Assembly (NCBI RefSeq): GCF_964204645.1
Contig: NC_134034.1
Coordinates: 6,753,414 to 6,817,413, forward strand
DNA from: Tubulanus polymorphus
Lineage: Eukaryota; Nemertea; Palaeonemertea; Tubulaniformes; Tubulanidae
Reading direction: 5' to 3'
DNA: 64,000 nt
Part shown: positions 42,634 through 54,127 of the stretch, piece after piece
Layout: each line of letters starts with the position of its first letter
Numbering within the stretch: the stretch's first letter is position 1
Position numbers and translations under genes: made by a program
Notes under the pieces: model-generated
Told to the model about the DNA's origin: nothing
Database searches by the model: none
Seen by the model: the letters and a program-made list of their open reading frames with translations, nothing else

Positions 42634-43473
42634 CTAGGGGTCCAGGGACACCATGCCCACTTGGGAAGTGGTTCCAAATGCTCAACAATCTAACAATTTC
42701 AATAGTCAACGCCCCCTGGTGACAATATACAAAAACCAATGACCTTGAAACTCACCACAATCATAGAACATGTCAGCAGCTACGATTTTGTAATTGATCG
42801 TGATAACAAAATAAGCCTCGTAACCAATTTAATATGGAAATACTAAGTTATTCTACTATTCAACGCCCCCTGGTGACCATATAGAATAACTAATGGCCTT
42901 AAAACTTGCCACAATCATAGATGATGTCATGAGCTACAACTTTGCAATTGATTGTGGTTACAAAATATGCATTGATACGAATATAATATAGAAATACTAA
43001 GATATTGTATTATTTAACGCTCCCTGGTGGCCATATACAAAAACCAATGACCTTGAAACTCACCACAATCATAGAACACGTTATGAGGTACAAGTTTCTA
43101 ATTGATTGTGGTAACAAGATACGCTTAGGTATCAATATAATGTGGAAAAGCTTTTTCCCACCTACGAATGAGTACTGATGACACCAAGATGGCCGCCAAT
43201 TGCGTCATAATTGGCTGATCAAAAATACATGATAAAATACATGGTAAAATTGCAATGAGGAATGGCAAATCAGTAGGGAGCTACAGGACTCAGAATTCGG
43301 CCCAAAATTGACATTTTTTGGCACTAAAAAGGTCATAAGACGATCATCTTAAGTCCGATCGACCCTATTTTTGTTATGCTGATGGGCCCTGGGGGGATTC
43401 ACATACATCTGAAAGATCAAGGTAATCGATCAAAGCATCTTCAAAATTTCCTTCAAAAAGTTCAAAAATATGT
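42634..43473. repeat. Pearl-like repeat copy
   Basis: It starts ACTAGGGGTCCAGGGACACC, carries three to four core units (the last is CGCTCCCTGGTGGCCATATA), the TTTTTCCCACCTACGAATGA block, and runs to AAAGATCAAGGTAATCGATC. It ends where the next copy starts (43474). Confidence 0.85.
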
Positions 43474-44063
43474 AACTAGGGGTCCACTTTACACCATGCC
43501 CACTTGGGAAGTGGTTTCCAATGCTCAACAATCTAACAATTTCAATATTCAACGCCCCCTGGTGACCATATACAAAAACCAATGACCTTGAACCTCACCA
43601 CAATCATAGAACATGTCAGCAGCTACGATTTTGTAATTGATTGTGATAACAAAATATGTCTCTTTACCAATTTAATATGGAAATACTAAGTATTCTACTA
43701 TTCAACGCCCCCTGGTGACCATATTCAAAACCCAATGACCATAAACTCACCATAATCATAGAACATGTCATAAACTTCAACTTAACAATTGATCATGGTA
43801 ACAAAATATGCCTAGGTACCAATCTAATATGGAAATACTAAGTTATTCTACTATTCAACGCCCCCTGGTGACCATATAGAATAACTAATGTAAAACTCAC
43901 CACAATTGTAGATGACGTCATGAGCTACAACTTTGCAATTAATTGTGGTAACAAAATATGCTTAGGTATCAATATAATGTGGAAAAACTTTTTCCCACCT
44001 ACCAATGAGTACTGATGATACCAAGATGGCCACCAATTGCGTCACAATTGGCCGATCAAAAAT
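43474..44063. repeat. Pearl-like repeat, left part, interrupted by DIRS copy C
   Basis: ACTAGGGGTCCACTTTACACC start, three core units, the CCCACCTACCAATGAGTACT block, ending GGCCGATCAAAAAT. The continuation (ACCTGGCTCAGGTATAAAAC) resumes at 51454 after DIRS copy C. Confidence 0.85.
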
Positions 44064-44639
44064 TACAATTTTTGGAACTAAAATTTGTATTTCCGAGTAG
44101 TACTTACCCTTTCCTATGGTTTTTGCCAATATTTTCTAAATTTGGATTGATCGCCAATGGTTTTTCTATACGACCCGGCCCTGCGGTATTGCATTTAGCC
44201 ACCGGCGAAATCCGCCATCTTTTTACGTCATAGCAGACCAAAAAAAAAAACAGCTATGCGGGGCAGGTGGGCGGGATTCCCACCATAGGAGAGGGTAAGT
44301 ACTACTCGGAAATACAAATTTTAGTTCCAAAAATTGTAATATTTCCGTCGAGTACTGTACCCTTTCCTATGGTTTTTGCTAGACTAGCCTAGCACAAGGA
44401 TGGTGGGAAAGGTAGATAGAAAAACCATCGCTCAAACGCAAGGTAAGAGGGAAAAAGAGAGCACTTACCCAAGCACGGAATGGAGCACTGTAGCACAGGG
44501 AAGACCGGTTGGCCAAAGTGAGTCTGTCCAGCTCAAGGCCCCCCCCCCGGAATTTTGCGAAATTAATACTTGCAGATATGAGCCCAAACTATGTACAAGG
44601 ATACACCCCCTGTGATCCTGATAATGCAACATAAATATT

Positions 44640-46200
44640 CTACACTAAAAGGTCCGATCGGAAAGAACGGACACCTTGAGCCATGACAACAGGACCAAGT
44701 GAAGCTAATGAGCCTAACTGGCCTGAAACATCCCGTAAATAAAATGACGTGAATGTCGATGGAGAATTCCAAAAGGTGGCCCGACAGACTTCCTCCAATG
44801 GAGCACCCGAAAAGGCTGCGCAGGAAGTAGCCATAGACCTCACTTGATGAGAAACCAATCCCTCCGAGGAAAGATTTTCCTTCAATAAAATGTCCTTGAT
44901 CAGTGAAGAGACCCATCGGGCCACTGTATCCCGTGAAATATCACCCTTTAGGTGATCCAGCAGCGGAATAAATAACCGCTCCTGTGAACCCCTCCGTGAA
45001 GCAGAGCGATCTAAATAGAAACACAACGCCCACACAGGACATTAAGTCCTGTCCGGGATGCCCGGTTCCACTCGATGTTTTAGGGCTTCAATTCGCCATT
45101 GACGCCCAACCAAGCCTGGTCGTTGGTTCTTTGCCAAAAATTCCAAAGCAGGCCACAGCGAAACAAATTCCTTCGCTGGCCCAAAGACAATATGACCTTG
45201 TCGGACTGAAAGCGCATGAATCTCAGAGCGACGGGCCGAGCAAGCCAAGAACAGCAAAAATACAGTCTTTTTTGACAAATTTGCAAATGACACTGCCGAA
45301 AGAGGTTCAAATGGAGCCTCCATTAACTTCTTCAAAATTACAGACAGATCCCATGGTAGAACTATCCTTGGTACCCGAGGCCGGGAAATAGAAAACCCTG
45401 CAACAAGCTGGGATATTCCGCACTGACTAAAGATTTGTAATAATAATTAATAACATTTTAGAAATGGCCAGAATTTTAACTTAGGTTCTATCTCATTTTT
45501 ATTTCACAATTGCGATTGGTATATTTTTTTTTTAAACGGCCGTTAAGGCTTCATGTTTCGTCTGCAATTCACTGCAAATAGTTACGCAACTACGCACATT
45601 TCAGTGTTTTTGGCAGCTGTACACTCAATCGGAACCGTTCGTGACTAGCTTCACTGCGGAATTATCATTAATTAACATCGCCATATCACATCATCAACTT
45701 ATATTGTGCCTTAAAACCCTAACAGCCGAAATAATTGAAATGCACACACGATTTCTATCATTGAAAATTGAGAGAGTGGCCGTGTTTGTGTTCTGCTGCT
45801 TCGCGTAAATCCTGCGCAGTGCCGCAACCGCGCGGAGTGGGGCCGATACGTCCAGAAGCACGCAATGTATGAGAAATCGCGGAGCGGTAACCTTTAATAG
45901 TTATGACCTGCAAACCTTTTACTACAAATAGGTGCAGTAAAAAATCTGCCAATTGAGCTACAGAGGGTGAGCATGGATCAATTTCCCCTGCAGCACACAA
46001 ATCCGCAAAATGACTCCATTTGGCATCGTAAATGGTACTTGTTGATGGCAGCTTAGATCCTGCGATAAAGGAGGCAGCCTGTTCTGAAAAGCCTGAAGCT
46101 GGCAAGGATCGCTGGACAATGGCCAGGCGAGCAGATTTAACCACTGGCTGTTTGGATGATGAATGTTCCCCTGAGAGAGAAGCGATGGGAAATTCGGAAG
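44640..46200 (-). pseudogene. DIRS copy C, tyrosine recombinase
   Basis: The N-terminal core-binding domain reads from about 46150: STSTIYDAKWSHFADLC, FLLHLFVVKGLQVITIKGYR and SAISHTLRASGR. After a ~330-bp insertion the catalytic domain resumes at about 45410: KKTVFLLFLACSARRSEIHAL (first catalytic Arg), then LVSHQVRSMATS (His-x-x-Arg) and FWNSPSTFTSFYLRDVSG (nucleophile Tyr). The full R-H-R-Y set is there. A TAA separates the two halves of the catalytic domain near 45036-45038. Such recombinases insert the circular DNA copy, replacing the integrase of LTR elements. Confidence 0.88.
45415..45745. other. Insert within the DIRS copy C recombinase gene
   Basis: Between the core-binding and catalytic parts lies an AT-rich stretch with no homologue in the frame. 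I see no TIR or duplication. It may be an intron-like or transposon remnant. Confidence 0.35.
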
Positions 46201-47058
46201 AATCCTGGGGTTGTCGCACAGTAGGTTGAGAAGTGGTAGGAACCATTTCTGGGCCGGCCAACATGGTGCTACCAGAACTATGTTGCAATTGACTGATCTC
46301 TCTATTTGATCCAGTAAGCGCGGCAGGACTGGTGTGGGCGGGAAGGCATACGCATGCATCCCCGACCAGTCCAAAGAGAAGGCATCGACCCCCCACGCTT
46401 CCGCGTCTGGAAACAGGGACACAAACAAAGGACACCTCTGATTGAACCGGGTGGCAAACAGATCCAGCAGCGGATTGCCAAACATGCCCCGAACCCGATC
46501 GGCTACTTCTTGGTGGAGAACCCATTCTGTCGCAATAGCCTGACCTCGACGAGACAGAGCATCGGCCGTCACGTTCCTTTTCCCTGCTAAAAGTGCCACA
46601 GTCAGGGACACACCCTCTGTCTGGCACCAAAGAAGAATTTTGGCCGACAGACCTGTGAGGGTTTCTGAGTGAGTGCCCCCTTGGTTCTGAAGGTAAGCCC
46701 TCACTGTTGAATTGTCTGTGGCTAACCAAACGTGGTGGCCCTCCACTCTCCTGTGAAAGAACTTCAGGGCCTTCCACACAGCCAGCATTTCTAGGAAATT
46801 TATGTGGTTGGTGGCCTCGTAGCGAGACCATCTCCCGGCTTTGACTCGGTTCTCCAGATGTGCCCCCCATCCTTGGTGACTGGCAGCCGTGAATACACGA
46901 ACTGGAGCCTCTAACGGGGCTAGTGACACCCCGCGCCGAAGATTCGTAGTTGCCGCCCACCACTGAAGATCCGGACTTAGATCGGTTGGAGGTACGGGAA
47001 TCAAGGTCTCCCAGTTGCCCTTCGACCGAGACCAGAAGACCTTCCAATACTGTTGCAA
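45958..47058 (-). pseudogene. DIRS copy C, RNase H and following domain
   Basis: The RNase H segment has PVRVFTAASHQGWGAH, where the first catalytic Asp has become Ala (copy B has TDAS). The other acidic blocks are INFLEMLAV, WLATDNSTVRAYL and RNVTADALSR. Next come LLDLFATRFNQRCPLFVSL, DAFSLDWSGMHAYAFPPTP and VLVAPCWPAQKWFLPLL, the conserved block between RNase H and recombinase in DIRS elements. The stop near 47080 (TAA in place of a Leu codon) separates it from RT in the same frame. Confidence 0.88.
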
Positions 47059-47079
47059 GTGCCTGCTTCTGAGGCGGCC

Positions 47080-47835
47080 TTAGGGCACCACCAGACCCAT
47101 GGAGCTGATGGAGCCTAGAAGCCGTGACCAGTAACGAGCTGTTCTTGGCGTTGTGGAAACTCCCGCTACAGCTCCTTGAAGTTTGGCTACTCGAGCCATA
47201 GACGGAAAGACTTTGCCGATTCGGAGATTAAAGTCCATGCCGAGATAAGTGAACTGTTGAGCCGGCGTCAACTGAGATTTTTCCCTGTTTACGCGGAACC
47301 TTAGCTGATGGACTAAGTCCAAGACTGAGGTCATTGCCTCCCGACATTCCTGAGCCGAATTGGCGACTATTAACCAGTCGTCGAGGTAAACGAACAGTCA
47401 AACACCCCTGGACTGAAGTACCTTCTGAACCGACTTGACCAACTTGGTGAAATGGTACTGAGGCCAAATGAAAGAGACCTGAATTGGAACTGGCAGCCTT
47501 TCCACTTTATCCTGAGAAATCACCGAGATTTTGGGTGAATTGGAACCTGAAAGTAAGCATCCTTCAGGTCCAACGAAGCCGCCCATTGACCCGCACGAGA
47601 GCCCTTGAATCACGTCCTTGGGTTTGGTCATCCGGAACCTTGGAATGTCTAGGTGCTGCTTGAGGGATGACAGATCTATCACCGTCCGTTGACCACCTGT
47701 GGCCTTTGGTACCATGAATATTCGAGAAAACCAGCCGGGAGAAGTTTCGTTGCAAACTGGTTCTATCGCTCCCTTCTCAGCCAATTCCTTGAGAGCCGGA
47801 GAGATTAAGGCCTCCTGACCTGGTTTTGGCCACAT
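47080..47835 (-). pseudogene. DIRS copy C, reverse transcriptase
   Basis: Readable blocks: EALISPALKELAEKGAIEPV, TSPGWFSRIFMVPKATGG, VIDLSSLKQHLDIPRFRMTK, then a damaged palm. YLDDWLIVA follows an in-frame TGA (47398-47400) by a few codons. VNREKSQLTPAQQFTYLGMD comes after. The same TGA is present at the equivalent place in copy A. Frameshifts affect the KDAYL and LPFG region. Confidence 0.85.
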
Positions 47836-47911
47836 GTCGGGAGGTGACCTCGTCAGGCGCGGTCGCCTTAGGAAACGGAGACGGTAGCCACGAGAGACGA
47901 CCCGGGGAGGG

Positions 47912-49333
47912 TCAACTGTCTCCTAAAAGGTCGGACCAGTGGGTTGCTGCCTGCTGCAGACAACCTCCCACTGGTCTCAAGAATTCATTTCGAGTTTTTC
48001 CGAAAGGAAGAGCCCCTTTATGGAGCCTTCCCCTTGCCTCGATACGAACCGGAACTGTTACGACTGGATGAGGCTTGACACGATTGTTGAAGTTGCGCGC
48101 TAGTTCTCCAACCGGTATCCGAAGCCGCCTGAGAAAGCGCTGAAGTTTGAGATGGTTCTGTTTAAGTCCGTGTCGAACCTTGCGCCGCCGGCGTCGGACC
48201 AGAACACTTTTTCTACGGAGTTCGGGGTTGGACTTGGCCTGGACCTCACGAATCTTCCTCAGCTCTGCGGAAACCGGAGCGCACCAACCGGAGAAGAGAC
48301 GTGAAGACGTCCCCAATGGAGCTCTCAGCAAAGCATTGGACACCATATCCGGTAGACAGGTTTTGGAACTGGAGTCCATCACTGACTGACGGGAGGCTAA
48401 CACAAGATTAGCCTGACCCCGAACCGACAACGGAATTACATGCGAAACAGACCGAGCCAAAGATTGGATAATCCGGTCCATTCCCTCCAGTTTTAGGGCA
48501 ACTAACTCTGGGTCGGAGCCCGCATGAACGGCGGCGTGAGTCACGCGAAGCTCACCCGTCAACACCTTAAGTGCCATATCCTGAAAGGAACCAACCCTGG
48601 TAAGATTGTCCAGGATTGACGTTATGGCCACCAAACCGGACTTAGGCAAACGAATACCCGACTGTGCTGTAACAGTATCCGGGCTGATCAAAGTATAATC
48701 AGCATCCAGGCAGTTATGACTGTGATCCACAGCACCTGGAGTTGCGTAATACGCCAAGCGAAATGCGCCTATAGGTGGATCAGTTGAACTAAAATATTTC
48801 CCAGATTTCATACCCCGTTCTGGAGGGGGAAATGAAAATGTTCCAGGCCGACATTCACCCCATAATTGCGTATCCAATCAAGCCCATTCTCTGGAAACCG
48901 CCGCCGATTCCCGTAAAACGTTAAGATCGGAGTCCGGAGGGCGATAAGCTTCCATTGACTCACCCACCAGAGGAGCTGCTGTGGGCTTAGCGCGAGTTGC
49001 CCCGTGCTTGACAAAGAACTCACTTATCATCGCTCTAAATGGCATGTCCCCCGCTGGTTCGGATAAAACTGAACGGGACGGAGATACATTGCGAGCAAGG
49101 GAAGCCCCCATCGTCTGGGGCAACCCACAATTGCTCGCGACAGGAACGACCCCAGAAGGAATTGCCGCTTCTGGGACCGGATCCTCATTGAAATCAGATC
49201 CTACCGCAGCATCCAGGAATTCAGAGTCAGAATTCCGAAGAACTGAGTGGGCTGGCGAACTTCTAACCGGACAATCAGGAATAGGCTTACCTGTTGTAGA
49301 GGTTGCAGCGACTTGTTGCGACGATGATAACAA
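47912..49333 (-). pseudogene. DIRS copy C, Gag-like protein
   Basis: One long frame interrupted by a single TGA at 48876-48878. The upstream part has SEFLDAAVGSDFNEDPVPEA and GDMPFRAMISEFFVKHG (compare GDIPFKDLVKEVF in copy B). Downstream are YYATPGAVDHSHNC, LVAITSILDNLTRVGSFQDM and EGMDRIIQSLARSVSHVIPL, and LGTSSRLFSGWCAPVSAE. These match copy B block for block at low identity. No zinc knuckle. The coiled and basic character supports a Gag role. Confidence 0.78.
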
Positions 49334-49445
49334 GTTTAAAATTTTCTCTTCAAATGAAAGGCTGAATCCAAGAACATGTCTATCACACTTTTGAGCCCAA
49401 ACGTCTACTTTTACTTAGTAGCCACTTGAGAACAATAAGCAATTA

Positions 49446-50053
49446 CCGTATTTTCCGGCCAATAAGCCGAGGGCCGTTTTTTAGCCTAAAATACATGGAT
49501 TTCATAAAGCTTCGCCCAATAAGCCGAGGCCCTTCATCAGAGATTTTAATTCACTGATTTGTCAATTAGTTCGTCTTAATTGACGATTTAAGAGGCTGAC
49601 AGTAGCGCCCGCCGATGTGTGAGAGTGCTGTGTATACTATCATCGCCGAGTGACTGTGCTATATATAGACTCACTCAGCTGATTACTATACACACAGCCA
49701 TACACGCAGTACGCCGCTCACTGCTGATTTGCATATATACTAATGTATGAACTGACACGTGGTAGTACGATGAACTCGCGCGTTATACAAATGTATACCA
49801 TTGCCGCTGTGTGGTGATAGAACAATCAAAGTAAAAATAAAATAGTTCAAAATAGATTATAATTGGTAGTAAATAATGACCTCAAATAAATATCGACCAC
49901 TTTTCTTGATTTTGACGATCATTGAGAGCATTAGAGTGGCATAGATCAGGAAGTGATGTTTTATGTCAGATCGTATCCGCCCAATAAGCCGATCACGATA
50001 TTTTGGGTAAAAATCTGAGGCTAGAAAATCGGCTTATTGGCCGGAAAATACGG
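49446..50053. mobile_element. 608-bp MITE with CCGTATTTTCCGG ends, inside DIRS copy C
   Basis: CCGTATTTTCCGGCCAATAA on the left and TTATTGGCCGGAAAATACGG on the right, flanked by TA (49444-49445, 50054-50055). Inside, TAAGCCGAGG motifs recur near both ends. Non-coding. The DIRS Gag-like reading resumes only at about 50330, so sequence at 50056-50320 is either a further insert or a lost part. Confidence 0.88.
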
Positions 50054-50332
50054 TAACGATATCGGCTACTTTTCCAGTAGTATACATTTCAAAACAGTCA
50101 CTCTGAAATAGTATTCCTTTCAATTCGGTTGGTTTTCTTTAGTGGCTGTTTTGAAGAGTCTACTATTGAAAAGTGACCATTTTGAAACATCTGATTTCGA
50201 TAGTGCACACTAGCAGTAGAGGTGACTGTAAAACCACCCGCCTGTTAACAGTGACTTTGTGATAGTAACTCCTACCATAGCAGCTACATGTTCTTGGATT
50301 GAGCCTTTCAAATACATGGAAATCCTTCTGAG

Positions 50333-50896
50333 TCAGGAATTTTCCGGTATCCCGACGATCATGCCGACTTCGGTGACGGTCCCTCGAACGGGATCGAGAC
50401 CTACTAGAAGAATCGCCTTCATCGCTAACCGACGTCGACGAACGATGAGAAGACCGACGGCGAAACTTCCTACAATAACGATCGTAGTCCCTCTCGAGAT
50501 CAAACCTTGATCTGCGAGAAGGAGATCTTGCTCGTTTATTACGCTCACAGCGTCTAGATCTAGTGGGAGAGCGAGCTCTAACCCCGGAGCGATGATCAGA
50601 ATCAGACGATGAACGAACCGGATGTTTTGAACCGGACGACGTCTGGACCGGACCAGTGCCCGACCCGGACCGGTACCGACCGAACCGGGCCGTTCCCGAC
50701 TACCGCGGCGCGCGCTTGGTTCAGACCATGTAGTCTGAACCGGCCGAACGGGCCAAACCGGTGAACGACCAGAGACCAGTGCCGCTGAATCAGCGTTCCT
50801 CCCCGGTGAACGGAGTTGGGAAGCCGATCGTACCAGAACGACCGGCGACCGCTCCGCTATACGATTAGAAACAGGATTAGAGACGTCAGTTGGCAC
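50333..50896 (-). pseudogene. DIRS copy C, Arg/Ser-rich N-terminal Gag domain
   Basis: In the right frame the segment encodes Arg/Ser/Asp-rich sequence (SRSRFDLERDYDRYCRKFRR, SRSRSRSRDRHRSRHDRD-like pieces at about 50500-50340) matching 25971-26300 of copy A. The long open frame over 50333-50896 itself is a shadow in a neighbouring frame for part of its length. A decayed start region lies toward 50900. Confidence 0.6.
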
Positions 50897-51453
50897 GTCC
50901 CTGCTATTAACTCGACGACGATCTCTTAGTTAAAGAGCCTTATCGGCCGGAAGCCAAAGGTCCTCGGACCACACCTAGCAAATCTTGCTCCTTGCACATA
51001 TTTGACCGGATTTGCGCCTGCACGACGCACAAGAATCGTGATTGTCCCAGGCGCCAAACAAATGCCCGCATCCCTCCCCGCCACGATGTTGACCCTTAGG
51101 AGGGGGTGGCATAATTATCCTGTCACAATAATAAATTCAATTCAATTCAATCAAATTATATTTGTAAATAAAATTCTTACGGAAAAATAGAAACCAGGGA
51201 TAACCCCCAAACCGAACTGACTCACCGTCATGAGAGTGAAAACTCCCTAATATCCTAATTCCCCGATTTTTACGGCGAAAAAATCCAACGCGTTCTACTG
51301 CTAGAACGCCAAGAAAAAAGATGGCGGATTTCGCCAGTGGCTAAATGCAATACCGCAGGGCCGGGTCGTATAGAAAAACCATTGGCGATCAATCCAAATT
51401 GAGAAAATATTGGCAAAAACCATAGGAAAGGGTACAGTACTCGACGGAAATAT

Positions 51454-52207
51454 ACCTGGCTCAGGTATAAAACAACCTTTTCCATAGAATACCCATCACA
51501 AATTGCAATGAGAAATGGCAAACCAGTAGGAAGCTACAGGACTCAGAATCTTTGTCAAAATTGACATTTTGGGCACTAAAAAGGTCATAGGACAGCCATC
51601 TTGAGTCCGATCGACCCAATTATTCTTATGGTGATTGGCCCCTGGGGGATTCAAATATATATGAAAGATCAAGGTAATTGATTCAAGTGTCTTCAAAATT
51701 TCTTTCAAAAAGTGCTGATTTTGACGTACAACAATGGCTGCCAGTCGGCCATCTTAATTCTGACAGGGCCAGTTTTTGGCCTGAAGATGTGTCTAGGGTA
51801 TATACATGTATAAACCAAATATCACGACATTACCTTGAAGCGTCTTCAAAACTTCCCACAATAACTGGATTCCGTGTACGGACAATGGACGAAAAGTGAA
51901 CACAATAGCCCGCTGGGACTAAAGTCCCAAGTGGGCTAAAAAGTGTTGATTTTGGCGAACAACATGCTGATTTTGACGTACAACAATGGCTGCCAGTCGG
52001 CCATCTCGATTCTGACTAGGCCAGTTTTTGGACTGAAGATGTGTCTAGGGTAGATACATGTGTAACCCATATATCAAGACATTACATTGATGCGTCTTCA
52101 AAACTTCCTAAAATAACTGGATTCCGTCTACGGACGGACGCTATGACGGATGACAGATGAAAAGTGAACGCAATAGCCCGCTGGAACTAAAGTCCCAAGT
52201 GGGCTAA
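51454..52207. repeat. Pearl-like repeat, right part of the copy interrupted by DIRS copy C
   Basis: It resumes at ACCTGGCTCAGGTATAAAAC, continues through GAAATGGCAAACCAGTAGG, and has its 3' half duplicated (AACAATGGCTGCCAGTCGGC at 51730 and 51983). It ends TGGAACTAAAGTCCCAAGTG GGCTAAAAA at 52207. Together with 43474-44063 it makes one full repeat. Confidence 0.85.
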
Positions 52208-52579
52208 AAAGACGTAGCAAAATGACTAATTGCGAAAAAATATGAACAATACAGGTGAATGAACATTAATAAATTGACATCAGTAGAATGTAGTGTTTGA
52301 TTTAAGCGAGGCCAGTTTCATATCAAATCAACTCAACTGGTCATCAGGGCCAGTGGAATTCTTTCCTTAAATCTAACCCTGGAATGGCAGTTTTGCACAA
52401 TGATGGTAGGAGGAAATTACTTATTCAACAGATTTATCAAAATTAGTCACATTTTGATCCACTTCTTAATTCACTCATCCCGGATCAATGGATCATGAAT
52501 CATTTTCATTCATTATACCCGTATTCATCTAACATACTTGATTATGTCTGAATGTAGATGCTCCAAAATCTTGGCTTAC
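52208..52579. other. Start of CHPF intron 1, nothing recognised
   Basis: AT-rich intron DNA between the exon 1 donor and the first repeat. No feature seen. Confidence 0.4.
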
Positions 52580-53299
52580 CCGAGAAATGATTAATCCTGC
52601 CTTGATATCACACAAATTCCTGTCATCACTCTTTGGGACTCCAATGAATGCTGTTTTGCCATCACTGATACTCAAAGAATGTACGAACTGCTTCAAGGCT
52701 TGACCATTTAAATACGTGTTATCCGACACAAACATATACCAGTCGTAAAGGAGCGCAGTGTTTTGATTATTGATGTACTGCAGGGCGAATAATGGAATGA
52801 GGTGATGACGATTAGTATTGAAACTCACAATGGACATTTCTTTTGGTATGACAGTATTCTTAGCACGTGGCCCCATAAAAAAGATCAGTTTCGAAACTGT
52901 ATGCCTTAATGTACGGTTCATGGCAACAGCTAATGAATTAATATCATTGGCTGATGAATAGACACCAACAAATAATTTAGGATGTATATTCAGCTCTTGA
53001 GAAACAAATAATGGACGCTTAAATGCCCTTTTTTCGTTGTATTCTAATACTGTGTTTTCAATCCATTTAGGCTCAAAATCACCATCAGTCTCATCAATCG
53101 ATTTAGTGTCTCTTAATTTTGCAAGTCGGTCATCGGAGCTGCTATCAGATGCTATTGCTTGGTCAAATTCCTGGCAGAATGAAGCTTCATTGGAAAATGT
53201 TGATGTAATTAAACTCAAACAAACACCAACAATTAATCCAAACAGCAATGGGCACATGTTTGACATGAAAGTGATAACCCGACGAGGCAACATAATCAT
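52580..53299 (-). CDS. CHPF: CHPF-like, coding exon 1 (membrane anchor and first glycosyltransferase-like domain)
   Basis: The ATG at 53299 opens MIMLPRRVITFMSNM, followed by a hydrophobic segment at about residues 15-34 (LLFGLIVGVCLSLI), as in type II Golgi enzymes. The luminal domain shows RPLFVSQELNIHPKLFVGVY, AMNRTLRHTVSKLIFFMG and LYDWYMFVSDNTYLNG, then GLIISR at the exon end. In active GT31 enzymes the YDW block carries DDD/DDT; here it reads SDNTY, lacking the metal-binding pattern, as in vertebrate CHPF. The donor CGG|GTAAGC is at 52580/52579, phase 0. An AG acceptor (TCATTTTCAG) at 53358 suggests a non-coding exon upstream. Protein total about 742 residues over six exons; vertebrate CHPF is of similar size. 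Confidence 0.9.
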
Positions 53300-53357
53300 G
53301 TTCCTCAGGTGCTCTTCAAATTTGATGGTTCTGTAATTGGTGAAGAAAACTGCGCCA
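53300..53357 (-). other. CHPF: 5' UTR part of CHPF-like exon 1
   Basis: 58 bp lie between a good splice acceptor (CTCTTTCATTTTCAG at about 53372-53358) and the first ATG. The frame also reads through it from further upstream, so a longer exon without splicing here is possible. Confidence 0.5.
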
Positions 53358-53439
53358 CTGAAAATGAAAGAGAAATTTTTAGTCATAAGTTTTTCAATGG
53401 ATTTGACACCTGAGGAAATGCCAGTAGCCTGTCTCATTC

Positions 53440-54127
53440 CAATAAAGGTAAAAGCTTAGAGAAAAGTTTCTAAAAAAAATTGCACATCATTTGAAATATG
53501 AAGGGCACTAAGCGTAAGAATTCCACATTGTGAGAGCCATTATGAGAGCTAGAAACTTTATTAGTGGATCTTCCCCTTAATGAAGTTTCAAGAAAATTGA
53601 ATTTGCACATGGCAGTTGACCTTGCTTTATTTGTCACATAGGAACCGGCAAAAAATAACGATCTATCCGATTGACAAATTAAGTACATATCACACGTCTT
53701 TGTCTTTTTATGGAACCCGTATAATCATGGGCTGAATCTGATGAGCTAGGTAATTTCAATGCGTTACTCATAGTGGGGTGAAAACGATTGGCACATACGT
53801 ATGTAATAATAACTGTTTTAATTTGTGACAAAGGCTTTTCTGTAGGACTAGTACCGATTTGAAGAAATAGAAACTCCACCCCCAGGGGCACTCCCTGGGG
53901 GACGAATTCAAACAAGAGGCCCACGGGCCTTATACCTTCATGACGCAGTAGAAGAAGAATGATTCAGTATTCAAAGTTTACAGAAAGATTGACATTGTAA
54001 TGATGTAACAAGTTTTAAAACAGTTAAGATAGTATAAGCTATGTGGCGATATTGTTCATTTTCTGTTAATAAATCCTTACATGAAAAGACAAGCCCATTT
54101 TAGCTGGCCCAAAGATCACACTACATG
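53440..54127. other. Upstream region of CHPF, no gene seen
   Basis: AT-rich. It has an AACAAGAGGCCCACGGGCCT start of a short retroelement at 53911, with palindromic GGGGCACTCCCTGGGGG-like bases just before it (53880-53900). No coding signal. Confidence 0.4.

Larger units (their letters stand above)
44064..51453 (-). mobile_element. DIRS-like retroelement copy C, nearly full length, with tyrosine recombinase
   Basis: The inverted terminal repeats lie at about 44064-44225 and 51325-51453. An internal complementary region (44280-44395) repeats parts of both termini, as DIRS replication requires. On the minus strand: Arg/Ser-rich Gag start (50896-50333), Gag (49333-47912), RT (47835-47080), RNase H (47058 on) and tyrosine recombinase (about 46200-44640), with RNase H and recombinase frames overlapping as usual. 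A 608-bp MITE (49446-50053) and a ~330-bp insert in the recombinase (45415-45745) were added later. It lies within a pearl-like repeat with no target duplication, as expected for recombinase-mediated integration. Confidence 0.92.

Noticed and set aside
53037-53336. 99-codon plus-strand frame
   Set aside because: Antisense shadow of CHPF exon 1.
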